From DATKBT01 sp035546295 (lineage in GTDB: Bacteria > Acidobacteriota > Thermoanaerobaculia > Multivoradales > Multivoraceae), in assembly GCA_035546295.1 (NCBI GenBank), contig DATKBT010000114.1, forward strand, positions 124,001 to 188,000: DNA of 64,000 nt, read 5' to 3'. Shown piece by piece: positions 10,501 through 18,264 of this stretch (position 1 is the stretch's first letter; each line of letters begins with the position of its first letter). The translations under genes and the position numbers were made by a program. The notes under the pieces were generated by a model. The model was not told where the DNA came from. It ran no database searches and saw only the letters and a program-made list of their open reading frames with translations.

Positions 10501-13166
10501 CGGTGGCGGCGATGGTGCGGTCGAGCCCGACCGGCCTGGGTCACGACACGCAGGGTGAGCATGGGAAGGTCTTCGTGCTGCGAGAGGACCTGATGTCTCC
10601 AGCCGACGTGACTCTGATGCTCTCGGTGGCGAGATTGTCGATCGTGGCGGGCAGAGGTTCCCTGTCCGAGCAGGTCGCCCGCGCGGGCCGCCTGCCGACG
10701 ACGACGCCGCGCGCGCTCACGGTGCCCGCCACCGCCGAGACCACTTCGGCTCCCGCTCTCGAGCTCGAGCACTTCAACGGCCTGGGGGGATTCACTCCGG
10801 ACGGCCGCGAGTACGTCACGGTCCTGGACGACGGGCAGTGGACGCCAGCCCCCTGGATCAACGTCGTGGCCAACCCGCTGTTCGGATTCCAGGTGTCGGA
10901 GGCCGGCGCCGGCTCGACATGGTCGATGAACAGCCGACAGAACAAGCTGACGCCATGGTCCAACGACCCGGTCAGCGACACGCCGGGCGAGGCGCTGTAC
11001 GTGCGCGACGAGGACAGCGGGCAGGTCTGGAGCCCCACCTGCCTTCCCATCCGCGAACACTCGCGCTACGTCATCCGACACGGCCAGGGGTACAGCCGCT
11101 TCGAGCACACGTCGCACGGCATCGCGCTCGATCTCCTGATGCTCGTGCCGCCCGACGACCCCGTCAAAGTCTCGCGCCTGAGCCTCGAGAACCTGTCCCC
11201 ACGCACCCGGAGGATCTCGGTAACCGCCTATGCCGAGTGGGTGCTGGGTGTGACGCGGAGCGCTTCCGCTCCCTTCGTCGTCACTGGGATCGACGATGCG
11301 ACCGGCGCCATGCTCGCGTGCAATCCCTGGAACGAAGAGTTCGCGAGCCGGGTCGCGTTCGCCGATCTCGGCGGTCTCCAGAGCTCGTGGACCGGCGATC
11401 GCCTCGAGTTCATGGGGCGCAACGGCAGCCCGGCCCGGCCCGGCTCGCTGGCGGACGGCGAGCCGCTGTCGGGAACGACCGGCGCCGGTTTCGATCCCTG
11501 CGCTGCGCTGCAGACCGTCGTGGAGCTCGAGCCGGGCCAGCGAACAGAGGTGCGGTTCCTCCTCGGCCAGGGCGGGAGCCGGGAGGAGGTCCAGTCCCTG
11601 GTCGAACGCTACCGCACGACGAGCTGCGATCAGCTCCTCGCGGAGGCTCGCGAGCGGTGGGATCGCCTGCTGGGCGCGGTGCAGGTGAGGACACCGGATC
11701 GCTCGATGAACCTCCTGCTCAACCGCTGGCTCCTGTACCAGACCGTCTCTTGCCGGATCTGGTCGCGGTCGGCGCTCTACCAGGCGGGTGGCGCCTACGG
11801 GTTCCGCGATCAGCTCCAGGACGTGCTGGCTCTGATGACGACCCGGCCCGACATCACGCGCGAGCACATCCTGCGGGCCGCAGCACGACAGTTCGAGGAG
11901 GGCGACGTCCAGCACTGGTGGCACCCGGAGACGGGCCGGGGCGTGCGAACCCGGATCTCCGACGATCGTCTCTGGCTCTCATACGCGGTGATCGAGTACG
12001 CGAGATCGACGGGGGACCAGGCCGTGCTCGACGAGCAGGTTCCGTGGCTCGAAGGGCCGCCCCTTGACGATGGGCAGCAGGAAGCGTACTTCGAGCCGTC
12101 CGAATCGGAGCGCCGGGACACGCTGTTCGAGCATTGTGCGCGGGCCATGGACCGCAGCCTCGAGCTGGGCGGCCGCGGCCTGCCCCTGATCGGGGCCGGG
12201 GACTGGAACGACGGCATGAACCGGGTCGGCCACGAGGGCCGCGGCGAGAGCGTCTGGCTGGGCTGGTTTCTGCTCGTCAACTCGAGGGGACTCGCCGGCA
12301 TCGCCGAGCTCCGCGGAGAGACCGAGCGAGCCAGCCGCTGGCGCAGGACCGCAGCCTCCCTGGAGGTGGCGCTGGACCGGGAGGCCTGGGACGGAGCGTG
12401 GTACCGGCGCGCGTTCTTCGACGACGGGACGCCGCTGGGCTCGACGCAGAACGACGAGTGCCGGATCGACTCCATCTCCCAGTCCTGGGCGGTCCTCGCG
12501 GGCGCCGGGGACCCTGACCGGGCGCGGCAGGGCATGGACGCCGTGAACCGTCTGCTGGTGAGGCCGGCAGATCGGCTTCTGCTGCTGCTCTCCCCACCCT
12601 TCGACCGGACGCCTCTCGACCCGGGCTACATCAAGGGATACCCCCCGGGAATACGCGAGAACGGCGGCCAGTACACGCACGCAGCAACCTGGTCTCTCTT
12701 GGCCTTCGCAAGGCTGGGCGACGGCGACAAGGCCGCCGAGCTGTTCGGCCTGATCGACCCCATCCGCCACGCCAGCACTCCGGACGGCGTCTCGAGGTAC
12801 AAGGTCGAGCCCTACGCCGTCGCCGCAGACGTGTACTCCGAATCGCCTCACGTGGGGCGAGGAGGATGGACCTGGTACACGGGGGCCGCGGGCTGGCTGC
12901 ACCGCGTCGCGTTGGAAGGGATTCTCGGCTTCGAGAAGCGAGGCGACGCTCTCCACCTCGATCCCTGCATCCCCCGAGGGTGGCCGGGCTTCGAGATCGC
13001 CTACCGGTACGGCGCCGCCCTCTACCAGATCACCGTTGACAACCCACGAGGAGTCTGCCGCGGAGTCTCCAGGATCAGCCTCGACGGCATCCAGCTCGCG
13101 ACCCGAGGGCCCGTTCCGCTCGTCGACGACGGCCTCGAGCACCGGGTCGAGCTGGTGCTGGGATGA
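4524..13166 (+). CDS. ndvB: Cyclic beta-1,2-glucan synthase (NdvB/Cgs type)
   Basis: A giant 2880-residue inner-membrane enzyme, matching the usual 2800-2900 residues of NdvB/Cgs. It builds cyclic beta-1,2-glucan from UDP-glucose, which is then moved to the periplasm for osmoprotection and envelope functions. The N-terminal part is helical. Membrane segments appear near residues 435-490, 845-900 and 970-1015. The GT84 glycosyltransferase core lies between, with VITLDADTRLPMG near 652 and HRWVRGDW near 810. The C-terminal half carries the glycosyl-binding and GH94 phosphorylase-like domains that set chain length, including GDWNDGMNRVG near 2559 with its catalytic Asp. The start is TTG at 4524 preceded by GGAGGA at 8 nt spacing. 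It is divergent from the XylR-like regulator, with the 4321-4352 dyad in between, so co-regulation is possible. Confidence 0.95.
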   Translation: MKNRVTRRHAPLGAATWRRPPRGGVVVEALDFLEEPLRAELFGTERLEQHAESLAQADRASDSAAEKPPAGRDLLARVRENARALLDGYRSIAETAMAKHEITPAAEWILDNFHVVDEQLREIRDHLPEDYYRALPKIASGQLAGYPRVYGLAWAYVAHTDSRFELETLQRFVAAYQRAQPLTVGELWAIAIHLRIALVENLRRLSELINQSRRQRAHADELSNRLLGLDGQPSEAPDRVLKGLGDVHLGRAFAVQLVQRIRGQDPSTMPALVWLDQRLSAQGTSAEDAVAQEHQAQAAANVTVRNIVTSMRWMSSIDWPDFFESVSLLDEVLRSAPGFAAMDFATRDEYRGQIEQLSRGSGRSEIEVAREAVRLARAASEESGAATSVSGIPQRAEEDPGYYVVAAGRRAFEKRLGFRVPLRTRLRRAFRDRAMSGYLGGIAALTALILGGLLLSTRSAGAAGWTLALLGILGLVPASDLAVSLVHRLVPLLVPPRLLPKLELAGGVPAELRTLVVVPTLLSRAPDIAGQLGGLEVHYLANPRGHLHFALLTDWTDAAAEHRPGDEELVAALAAGVADLNQRYGSPPGGGKRFLLLHRRRVWNREEGAWIGWERKRGKLHELNRLLRGAADTTFVAIDGEPPTVPAGVRYVITLDADTRLPMGSARRLVGAMAHPLNRPRFDPGAERVVDGYAILQPRVTPSLPTGPGSSTYQRILSGPGGVDPYAAAVSDVYQDLFNEGSYTGKGIYDVDAFEQALAGRAPENTLLSHDLFESSFARTGLATDVDLFEQFPTNYEVAARRQHRWVRGDWQLLPWILGRADGPSGNRRTAGIHLLGRWKMVDNLRRSLVAPSALLVALAGWILPTVPPLLWTGLLVGSIAVPAFIPVLNGLVPRRSGVSKRSHLRAVGHDLSVASSQTLLSITMLAFQAWLMVDAIARTIGRLYLTKRHLLEWVTAAQAGHGRDLRLRAFYRHLRWGVVVAVGACLLVVALKPSAWPVAVPFVLLWMLSPIVAWRISLPARPAKSQRPSPEDARALRQIARRTWRYFEDFVDERNHHLPPDNFQEIPEPVEAHRTSPTNMGLYLLAITVARDLGWIGRSDMVDRLEATLGTMSRLERVRGHLLNWYDTHDLRPLEPRYVSTVDSGNLAGSLIALARACSETAYRPLTDPQIFEGIGDSVRLLIDSTRAEDADGVRSGARAELHAAAQALAAVLGAAPGSAPERIDLLRALESRADHLVEIARTLPRRGEDPSGGARRLDEGGCPREPSIWARAVRDSIRSHLRDLELDQEALAHRLSALTSFAEGIVRAMDFRFLLDPTSELFSIGYRVGDGSLDPGRYDLLASEARLASFVAIAKGDVPPQHWFQLGRSLTPVGGGAALVSWSGSMFEYLLPLLLMTQPPQSLLDLSCRLVVGRQIRYGAQRRVPWGVSESAYNVRDAQLTYQYTALGVPGLGLKRGLFEDVVVAPYATALAAMVDSGAALANFDRLEAAGALGVYGFYEALDYTPSRLPARTPVVVVRAYMAHHQAMTLVALANVLDDGSTRRRFHSHPLVQAAELLLQERTPRAVAITRPRAEEVQVAPLVRELLLPTLRRFDSPHDVTPRTHLLSNGRYTVMVTAAGAGFSRWRDLAVTRWREDTTRDCWGTFVFLRDVETGGTWSAGFQPSGTAVDRYDVVYCEDRVSISQTDGSLSITLEIVVSSEDDAELRRLTVTNLEDREREIDFTSYAEIVLATQAADEAHPTFSNLFVQTELVPALGTLLATRRQRSADDPPVWLAHLAAVDGAIIDPPQHETDRARFLGRGREVRTAASVIDGLPLSGSTGTVLDPIVSLRHRVALPARGTVRLVYTTLVAPSREEALDTADKYRQSATFERESTLAWTRAQVQLHHLGIRQDEAHLFQRLANRLLYTDPTLRASRQVLAANRSGPSRLWTFGISGDLPIALVRVAVDAEREVVAQLLRAHEYWRLKGVPADLVILTARNVSYAQYLQQSVAAMVRSSPTGLGHDTQGEHGKVFVLREDLMSPADVTLMLSVARLSIVAGRGSLSEQVARAGRLPTTTPRALTVPATAETTSAPALELEHFNGLGGFTPDGREYVTVLDDGQWTPAPWINVVANPLFGFQVSEAGAGSTWSMNSRQNKLTPWSNDPVSDTPGEALYVRDEDSGQVWSPTCLPIREHSRYVIRHGQGYSRFEHTSHGIALDLLMLVPPDDPVKVSRLSLENLSPRTRRISVTAYAEWVLGVTRSASAPFVVTGIDDATGAMLACNPWNEEFASRVAFADLGGLQSSWTGDRLEFMGRNGSPARPGSLADGEPLSGTTGAGFDPCAALQTVVELEPGQRTEVRFLLGQGGSREEVQSLVERYRTTSCDQLLAEARERWDRLLGAVQVRTPDRSMNLLLNRWLLYQTVSCRIWSRSALYQAGGAYGFRDQLQDVLALMTTRPDITREHILRAAARQFEEGDVQHWWHPETGRGVRTRISDDRLWLSYAVIEYARSTGDQAVLDEQVPWLEGPPLDDGQQEAYFEPSESERRDTLFEHCARAMDRSLELGGRGLPLIGAGDWNDGMNRVGHEGRGESVWLGWFLLVNSRGLAGIAELRGETERASRWRRTAASLEVALDREAWDGAWYRRAFFDDGTPLGSTQNDECRIDSISQSWAVLAGAGDPDRARQGMDAVNRLLVRPADRLLLLLSPPFDRTPLDPGYIKGYPPGIRENGGQYTHAATWSLLAFARLGDGDKAAELFGLIDPIRHASTPDGVSRYKVEPYAVAADVYSESPHVGRGGWTWYTGAAGWLHRVALEGILGFEKRGDALHLDPCIPRGWPGFEIAYRYGAALYQITVDNPRGVCRGVSRISLDGIQLATRGPVPLVDDGLEHRVELVLG

Positions 13167-13195
13167 GATCGGTCCGATGCTCCCGGTTGCAGACG

Positions 13196-13211
13196 TGGCA
13201 GAGTACTTGCA
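13196..13211 (+). promoter_or_regulatory. Candidate sigma-54 (-24/-12) promoter for the desaturase
   Basis: The bases TGGCAGAGTACTTGCA match the sigma-54 consensus closely: TGGCA and TTGCA are intact, and GG (13197-13198) and GC (13209-13210) are exactly 10 nt apart. Transcription would begin near 13222, about 57 nt before the desaturase ATG. It lies just after the ndvB stop, so the desaturase can be expressed separately from ndvB. An enhancer-binding activator of the right class is encoded at 2686-4308. Confidence 0.6.
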
Positions 13212-13278
13212 GAGATAATGTTCAGGGGGCGGCGAACTTGGATTCACGATCACAGAACGACAAACTGCGGTGCATCTG

Positions 13279-14361
13279 ATGAACGAAGCGACTCTCGACC
13301 ACAAGCAGATCCTCGATCAAGAGAACTGGCGCAGGCTCCTGGAACCCTACAAGCGCTCCAGCACTCGCGCCGCAGTGGTGCAGTTGGTCGACACGGCGGT
13401 CCCGTTCGTTCTCCTCTGGTACTTGATGGCGAAGAGCGTCCCGATCTCCTATCTGCTGACCCTCGCGCTGGCGGTGCCGACGGCGTTCCTGCTGGTCCGG
13501 CTGTTCATCCTGCAGCACGACTGCGGCCACGGCTCGTTCTTCCCGTCGCGCGTCGCCAATCACGTGGTCGGCTCGATTCTGGGTGTCGTGACGCTGTTCC
13601 CCTATGGGTACTGGCGGCGCACTCACGCCATGCACCACGCGACTTCGGGCAACCTCGAGCGCCGAGAGCTGGGCGACATCAAGACCTACACGGTGCGTGA
13701 GTACCGCGCCTTCTCGCCGCTGCGTCGATGGCTCTACCGGCTGTATCGCCATCCGCTGGTCCTGCTCGGCTTCGGCCCCTTCTACCAGTTCGTCCTCAAG
13801 CACCGCTTCCCCTTCGACATCCCGTGGTCGTGGAAGCGCGAGTGGGCGAGCGTCGTGGCGACCAACGTCGGAATCGCGGCGGTCTTCGGCGCGCTGGCGT
13901 GGAGGTTCGGCTGGTCCACGGTCCTGCTCGTGCACCTGCCGATCATCTTGATCGGCGGCGCGAGCGCGGTCTTCCTGTTCTACGTCCAGCACCAGTTCGA
14001 CGACACCTACTGGGAGCACCAGGAGGGGTGGGACTTCTACAGTGCCGGGGTCCACGGCAGCTCGTTCCTCGATCTGCCGCGGCCGCTGCACTGGCTGACC
14101 GGGAACATCGGCTACCACCACATCCACCACCTGGTCAGCCGCATCCCCAATTACCGCCTCGCTCAGTGCTTCGACGAGGTCCCCGGGCTGCAGCGGGTCA
14201 CGCGTCTCAGTCTCGGGCAGGGCGTGCGCTGTCTCGGCCTCAAGCTGTGGGACGAGGAGACCCGGACGCTCGTTGGCTTCGACGCCGTCCGGAGCGTGGA
14301 TGCGCGAGGGGCGCTCTCACCGGCCAGGGCCGCCCGCGGGCCCGAGACGGCGGACGGCTGA
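13279..14361 (+). CDS. Membrane fatty acid desaturase (di-iron, three His boxes)
   Basis: A 360-residue integral membrane acyl desaturase of the FA_desaturase family. The three histidine boxes that bind the di-iron centre are present: HDCGH near residue 80, HAMHH near 116 and HHIHH near 280. Hydrophobic segments flank them (AVPFVLLWYLMAKSVPISYL; SVVATNVGIAAVFGALAW; HLPIILIGGASAVFLFY). The box spacing fits omega-6/delta-12-type enzymes acting on acyl lipids, but substrate and position cannot be read from sequence. The ATG at 13279 is favoured over an in-frame GTG at 13270; neither has a clear ribosome-binding site. It follows a strong sigma-54-like promoter and the glucan synthase gene, suggesting control as part of an envelope response. 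Confidence 0.9.
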   Translation: MNEATLDHKQILDQENWRRLLEPYKRSSTRAAVVQLVDTAVPFVLLWYLMAKSVPISYLLTLALAVPTAFLLVRLFILQHDCGHGSFFPSRVANHVVGSILGVVTLFPYGYWRRTHAMHHATSGNLERRELGDIKTYTVREYRAFSPLRRWLYRLYRHPLVLLGFGPFYQFVLKHRFPFDIPWSWKREWASVVATNVGIAAVFGALAWRFGWSTVLLVHLPIILIGGASAVFLFYVQHQFDDTYWEHQEGWDFYSAGVHGSSFLDLPRPLHWLTGNIGYHHIHHLVSRIPNYRLAQCFDEVPGLQRVTRLSLGQGVRCLGLKLWDEETRTLVGFDAVRSVDARGALSPARAARGPETADG

Positions 14362-14595
14362 GGTGGCACGCCAGCGGCCCGCGACGACCTCGAACAGCGC
14401 ACGGCGGCGAGCCTTGAGCGGCTGGGAGAACGAGGGTGGCAGCGTCGACCCGACAGAGCGCGCCGGGGATGACGCGAACCCCACGACGCTCTCCCGGTCG
14501 CCGGCAACCAATGATTCGGCGAGAGTCCCCGTCCGAGCAGCTCAGGAGCCTGCGCGATCCGACCGCAACCTCTACCGGGCGACGGGCCGGACGCG

Positions 14596-14883
14596 GTGAT
14601 CACGCTCCGCCGGGCGAGGGAGCGCCACCACGATCGCAGCCGCGGACGAGACGCCTGGCTCACCTTCTTCTCGGAGGGGCGGTCCAATGACGGGGGATCC
14701 AGTCCGCTCGCCAACGGCTTCGGCTCGCTCGAGATCCTCGACGAAGCATGGCTCCCACCGGGGGGCAGCGCTGGCGACCACTCTTCTCGCGACGCGCAGA
14801 TCGTCACTTTCGTCCGCACGGGCGACCTCGCCTGGGGGGACTCGCTGGGGCACTCGGGTTTGATCCAGGCCGGCGAGGCATGA
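14596..14883 (+). pseudogene. Split pirin gene, N-terminal half
   Basis: The 95-residue frame starting MITLRRARERH aligns with the N-terminal cupin of pirin/YhhW proteins (MITLRRS..., FGSLEILDE, RDAQIVTFV, GDSLGHSGLIQAGE). Pirins are bicupin, metal-binding proteins with quercetinase or regulatory roles. The usual THPHRD metal motif reads DHSSRD here, so one His ligand is replaced by Ser. The frame stops at a TGA (14881-14883) just where pirins continue GDVQRMTAG. The remainder resumes in another frame at 14880. The start is GTG. A small deletion of a few codons at the junction is the simplest explanation, though a functional two-piece protein is possible. Confidence 0.7.
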
Positions 14884-15569
14884 CGGCGGGGCGACAGCTT
14901 CGTCACCACGAATCGAATGCGTCGTCGACCGCCGCCGTGCAATTCTTCCAGATCTGTCTGCGTCCGTCGCAAGCAGACCTCGAGCCCTGCGCTGAACAGA
15001 AGCGCTTCAGCGCAGCGCAGCGTCGAGGCAGGCTGTGCGTCGTCGGCTCGCCCGACCGTCGTCGAGGGTCCCTCCTCATCCACCAGGACGCGCTCGTGTA
15101 CACGGCCCTGCTCGACCCCGGGACCCACGTGGTTCACGAGCTCCCGCCGGGGCGAAGCGCCTGGCTGCACGTGGTGGCGGGAGAAGCGGCGCTCGGAGAC
15201 CTGGTCCTGACCACCGGCGATGGCGCGGGCTTCACCGGCGAGCGCGCGGTGTCGCTCACGGCGCGGCTCGAGACCGAGATCCTGCTGCTCGACCTGTGCG
15301 ACGAGATTCCGGCGTCGCCGGTCGCGGCGAGCCCCCGCGAGAGTCCAGCCGCGTCTTCAGGGTCTCGACGGGCTTTGGAATCGTCGCAGGACGCCGAGAA
15401 CGGGAAGGCCCAGCCGCGTAGCGGAAACCGATCGCGCCGTCGAGCTGGGGTCGAGCCTGCGAACACAGGCTTGGACACGCTCTGGCAGGCTTTCGAGGAC
15501 TGCTGCGGAGGAACCTGGGCCCCGCGGGGCCTGCAGCCTCCTCACGGCGTGCACCCGGATCGTCCATAA
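14880..15569 (+). pseudogene. Split pirin gene, C-terminal half
   Basis: The frame opening with ATG at 14880, overlapping the stop of the previous half (ATGA), continues the pirin sequence: MTAGRQLRHHESNAS keeps the His-x-Glu metal-ligand motif of cupin 1. FFQICLRPSQ, LEPCAEQKRF, RRGRLCVVGSPD, SLLIHQDALVYTALL and GRSAWLHVVAGE then follow the C-terminal cupin. Pirin similarity ends near 15303 (ETEILLLDL). The remaining ~88 residues up to 15569 are basic, low-complexity and unlike pirin, consistent with loss of the original stop. Together the two frames cover a whole pirin. Whether this is a decayed gene, a sequencing error or a coupled two-ORF gene is unresolved. Confidence 0.7.
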
Positions 15570-15643
15570 TCGTGAGCTACGGGCGGACGGCTCCGGCCCG
15601 GGCCTCTCTTCGCTGACGCCAGCGCTCTTCGGCCCTCCGGGAA

Positions 15644-15672
15644 TTGACCAACCGGTCGGTAGAAGTGATAGC
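15644..15672 (+). promoter_or_regulatory. Promoter with a TetR-type operator for the beta-oxidation operon
   Basis: TTGACC (15644-15649) followed after 16-17 bp by TGATAG/GATAGC looks like a sigma-70-type promoter. The spacer begins with ACCAACCGGTCGGT (15647-15660), a 14-bp near-palindrome of the kind bound by TetR-family repressors that control fatty acid degradation genes (ACCRACCGGTYGGT-type). A repressor bound there would block the -35/-10 region. It sits 46 bp upstream of the first acyl-CoA dehydrogenase ATG. No TetR gene is in the window, so the regulator must be elsewhere. Confidence 0.6.
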
Positions 15673-15717
15673 CTGGAGGTCTCGCTCACAGGTTTCCCGA
15701 AACAGTCCGGAGCCGCC

Positions 15718-16875
15718 ATGAACTTCGACTTCGACGACGCACAGAAGGCCCTGAAGAAGCAGACCCGCGACATGCTCAAGGCGGTCTGTCCCCCGGAGGT
15801 TCCGCGCCGCATCCTGGAGGGCGACGAACCCTACGCCGAGGAGGTCTGGCGCGCGCTGATCGACATGGAGGCGCCGGCCACCGCGATCCCCGAGCAGTAC
15901 GGCGGCATCGGGTTCGGCTACCTCGAGCTGTGCGTCATCGCCGAGGAGCTGGGGCGTTCGCTCGCTCCCACCCCGTTCTCCTCGTCGGTCTACCTGGCGA
16001 CCGATTCGATCCTGCTCGCCGGCTCCGAAGAGCAGAAGCAGGAGCACCTGCCGAAGCTGGCGAAGGGCGAATCGATCGGGACCTTCGCCTACTCCGAGGG
16101 CACAGGCGCGCTGACCGCGGACGGCCTTGCGACCCGTCTCGCCTCGGGCAAGCTCACCGGCGTCAAGAACCCGGTCCCGGACGGCGACGTCGCCTCGATC
16201 TGCGTGGTCCTCGCCGCGTCGAGCGACGGCCCGGTCCTCGCCTTGGTCGATCTCGGCGGCGAGGGCGTCTCGCGCCGGCCGGTCGAGACCCTCGACCCCA
16301 CCCGCTCCCACGCGGAGATCACCTTCGACGGAGCTCCCGCCGAGGTGCTGGGCGCCGGCGGCGACGGCTGGGCGCTCAAGGATCGGCTGTTCGATCGCGC
16401 CGCGGTGCTGTTCGCGATGGAGCAGCTCGGCGGCGCCGACGCCTGCCTGGCGATGGCCGTGGACTACGCCAAGGGGCGCTATGCCTTCGGCCGGCCGATC
16501 GGCTCGTTCCAGGCGATCAAGCACAAGCTCGCCGATCTCTACATCAACAACGAGCTGGCGCGCGCCAACTGCTACTACGGCGCGTGGGCTCTCTCCACCA
16601 GCACCCCCGAAGCCACCGCACCCGAGCTGCGCACGGCGGCGGCAGCAGCCCGCGTCGCGACCATCGAGGCCTACCACCAGGCCGCCAAGGAAAATATCCA
16701 GACCCACGGCGGCATCGGCTTCACCTGGGAGTCCGACTGCCACCTCTACTACCGGCGCTCCAAGCTGCTGGCGCTCGCGCTCGGCGGGGCCCGGGTGTGG
16801 AAGAACCGTCTGATCGACGCGCTCGAAGCGTCGACGGCCAAAGTCGAGCAGCGGGCCGAATTGGCCCACGCCTGA
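15718..16875 (+). CDS. Acyl-CoA dehydrogenase (subunit 1 of a tandem pair)
   Basis: A 385-residue FAD-dependent acyl-CoA dehydrogenase, catalysing alpha,beta-dehydrogenation of acyl-CoA, the first step of beta-oxidation. Visible features are the N-terminal helical domain with IPEQYGGIGFGYLELCVIAEELG, the mid beta-domain, and C-terminal helices with GRYAFGRPIGSFQAIKHKLA and THGGIGFTWESDCHLYYRR. The ATG at 15718 has GGAG six nt upstream; longer in-frame extensions read through non-coding sequence. It heads a plus-strand operon of ACAD-ACAD-thiolase-FadB-like genes. Tandem, dissimilar acyl-CoA dehydrogenases often form heteromeric enzymes for branched or steroid side-chain substrates in other bacteria; here that is inference. 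Confidence 0.92.
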   Translation: MNFDFDDAQKALKKQTRDMLKAVCPPEVPRRILEGDEPYAEEVWRALIDMEAPATAIPEQYGGIGFGYLELCVIAEELGRSLAPTPFSSSVYLATDSILLAGSEEQKQEHLPKLAKGESIGTFAYSEGTGALTADGLATRLASGKLTGVKNPVPDGDVASICVVLAASSDGPVLALVDLGGEGVSRRPVETLDPTRSHAEITFDGAPAEVLGAGGDGWALKDRLFDRAAVLFAMEQLGGADACLAMAVDYAKGRYAFGRPIGSFQAIKHKLADLYINNELARANCYYGAWALSTSTPEATAPELRTAAAAARVATIEAYHQAAKENIQTHGGIGFTWESDCHLYYRRSKLLALALGGARVWKNRLIDALEASTAKVEQRAELAHA

Positions 16876-16978
16876 GGGCCATGCCGTCGTCTTCGGCCGG
16901 CGCCCGCGCGCGCTCTGGAGAACCCGCGGAGACCGCACCGCGAATCTTCGACAGCTTCTCGCATCCGGGAGAACCGCG

Positions 16979-18208
16979 ATGGACTTCAACGACACCCCCC
17001 AAGAGGCCGAGTTCCGCGCCCAGGTCCGCGCCTGGCTGAGCAAGAACGCAAAGCCGCTGGTCGGCCGCCCCACCGTCAGCCGGCGCCTCGACTCCACCGA
17101 GGGCATGGCGATCGCCAAGGAGTGGCAGACCAAGAAGGCCGACGCCGGTTTCGCGTGCCGTCACTTCCCGAAGGAGTACGGCGGCCAGGGCCGGCCCGTG
17201 ATCGAGACCGTCATCTACGAACAGGAGGAGGAGGACTTCGACGTCCCCTCCGGCTTCTTCGAGATCGGCCTCGGTATGTGCGCTCCGGTGCTCGTGCAGT
17301 ATGCGACCGAGGAGCAGAAGCAGCGCTTCGTGCCGCCGATGGTGCGCGGCGAGGAAGTCTGGTGCCAGCTCTTCTCCGAGCCCGGCGCGGGCTCCGATCT
17401 CGCCGGCCTGCGCATGCGCGCCGAGCAGCAGGGGGACGAGTGGGTGGTCAACGGTCAGAAGGTCTGGACCTCGGGCGCCCACTACTCCGACTGGGGGATC
17501 CTGGTCACCCGCCACGACCCGACGCTGGCCAAACACAAGGGACTCACCTTCTTCTTCGTCGACATGAAGTCACCCGGCATCGAGATCCGGCCGATCCGCC
17601 AGATCTCGGGGGGGTCGAACTTCAACGAGGTCTACTTCACCAACGTCCGCATCCCCGACGCGCAGCGCCTGGGCCAGGTCGGCGAGGGCTGGCAGGTCTC
17701 GATCATTACGCTGATGAACGAGCGCCTCGCGGTCGGCGGCGCGCCGCCCCCCGACGCCGACGAGATCCTGCGTCTCGCCTGCCAGATCACCCTCGAGGAC
17801 GGGCAGCCAGCGATCCGTGACACCGCCGTTCGCGAGCGGATCGCCGAGTGGTACGTCCAGGCCGCCGGGCTCGAGCACATCCGCTCGCGCACCATGACCG
17901 CGCTCTCGCGCGGTCAGACCCCGGGACCGGAGGCCTCGATCACCAAGGTGGTCTCCGCCAACAAGCTACAGGCGATCTCGTCGTTCGGCACCGACCTGAT
18001 GGGGGTGGCGGGCAGCCTGTCCGATCCCGCGACGACCCTCGAGCAGGGGTTGTTCCAGACCGGCTATCTGTACGCTCCCGGGCTGCGCATCGCGGGCGGC
18101 ACCGACGAGATCCTGCGCAACGTCATCGCCGAGCGAGTCCTCGGCCTGCCCGGCGACGTCCGGGTCGACCGCGACAGGCCGTTCAACGAGGTCCCGACGG
18201 GGTCCTGA
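16979..18208 (+). CDS. Acyl-CoA dehydrogenase (subunit 2 of a tandem pair)
   Basis: A 409-residue acyl-CoA dehydrogenase. It shows the family signatures WCQLFSEPGAGSDLAGL (substrate/FAD-binding loop), NGQKVWTSGAHYSDW, and near the C-terminus RIAGGTDEILRNVIAERVLGLP. An N-terminal FNDTPQEAEFRAQVRAWL helix starts the protein. The ATG at 16979 follows GGAG. It lies 103 bp after the first dehydrogenase and is quite different from it, so the pair is not a recent duplication. Electrons would pass to an electron-transfer flavoprotein, which is not encoded in this window. Confidence 0.93.
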   Translation: MDFNDTPQEAEFRAQVRAWLSKNAKPLVGRPTVSRRLDSTEGMAIAKEWQTKKADAGFACRHFPKEYGGQGRPVIETVIYEQEEEDFDVPSGFFEIGLGMCAPVLVQYATEEQKQRFVPPMVRGEEVWCQLFSEPGAGSDLAGLRMRAEQQGDEWVVNGQKVWTSGAHYSDWGILVTRHDPTLAKHKGLTFFFVDMKSPGIEIRPIRQISGGSNFNEVYFTNVRIPDAQRLGQVGEGWQVSIITLMNERLAVGGAPPPDADEILRLACQITLEDGQPAIRDTAVRERIAEWYVQAAGLEHIRSRTMTALSRGQTPGPEASITKVVSANKLQAISSFGTDLMGVAGSLSDPATTLEQGLFQTGYLYAPGLRIAGGTDEILRNVIAERVLGLPGDVRVDRDRPFNEVPTGS

Positions 18209-18264
18209 TCCCGCTCTCCCCTGCGCCCGTCACCCGTCGCCCGGCCGAACCCGAAGGAGCCACC

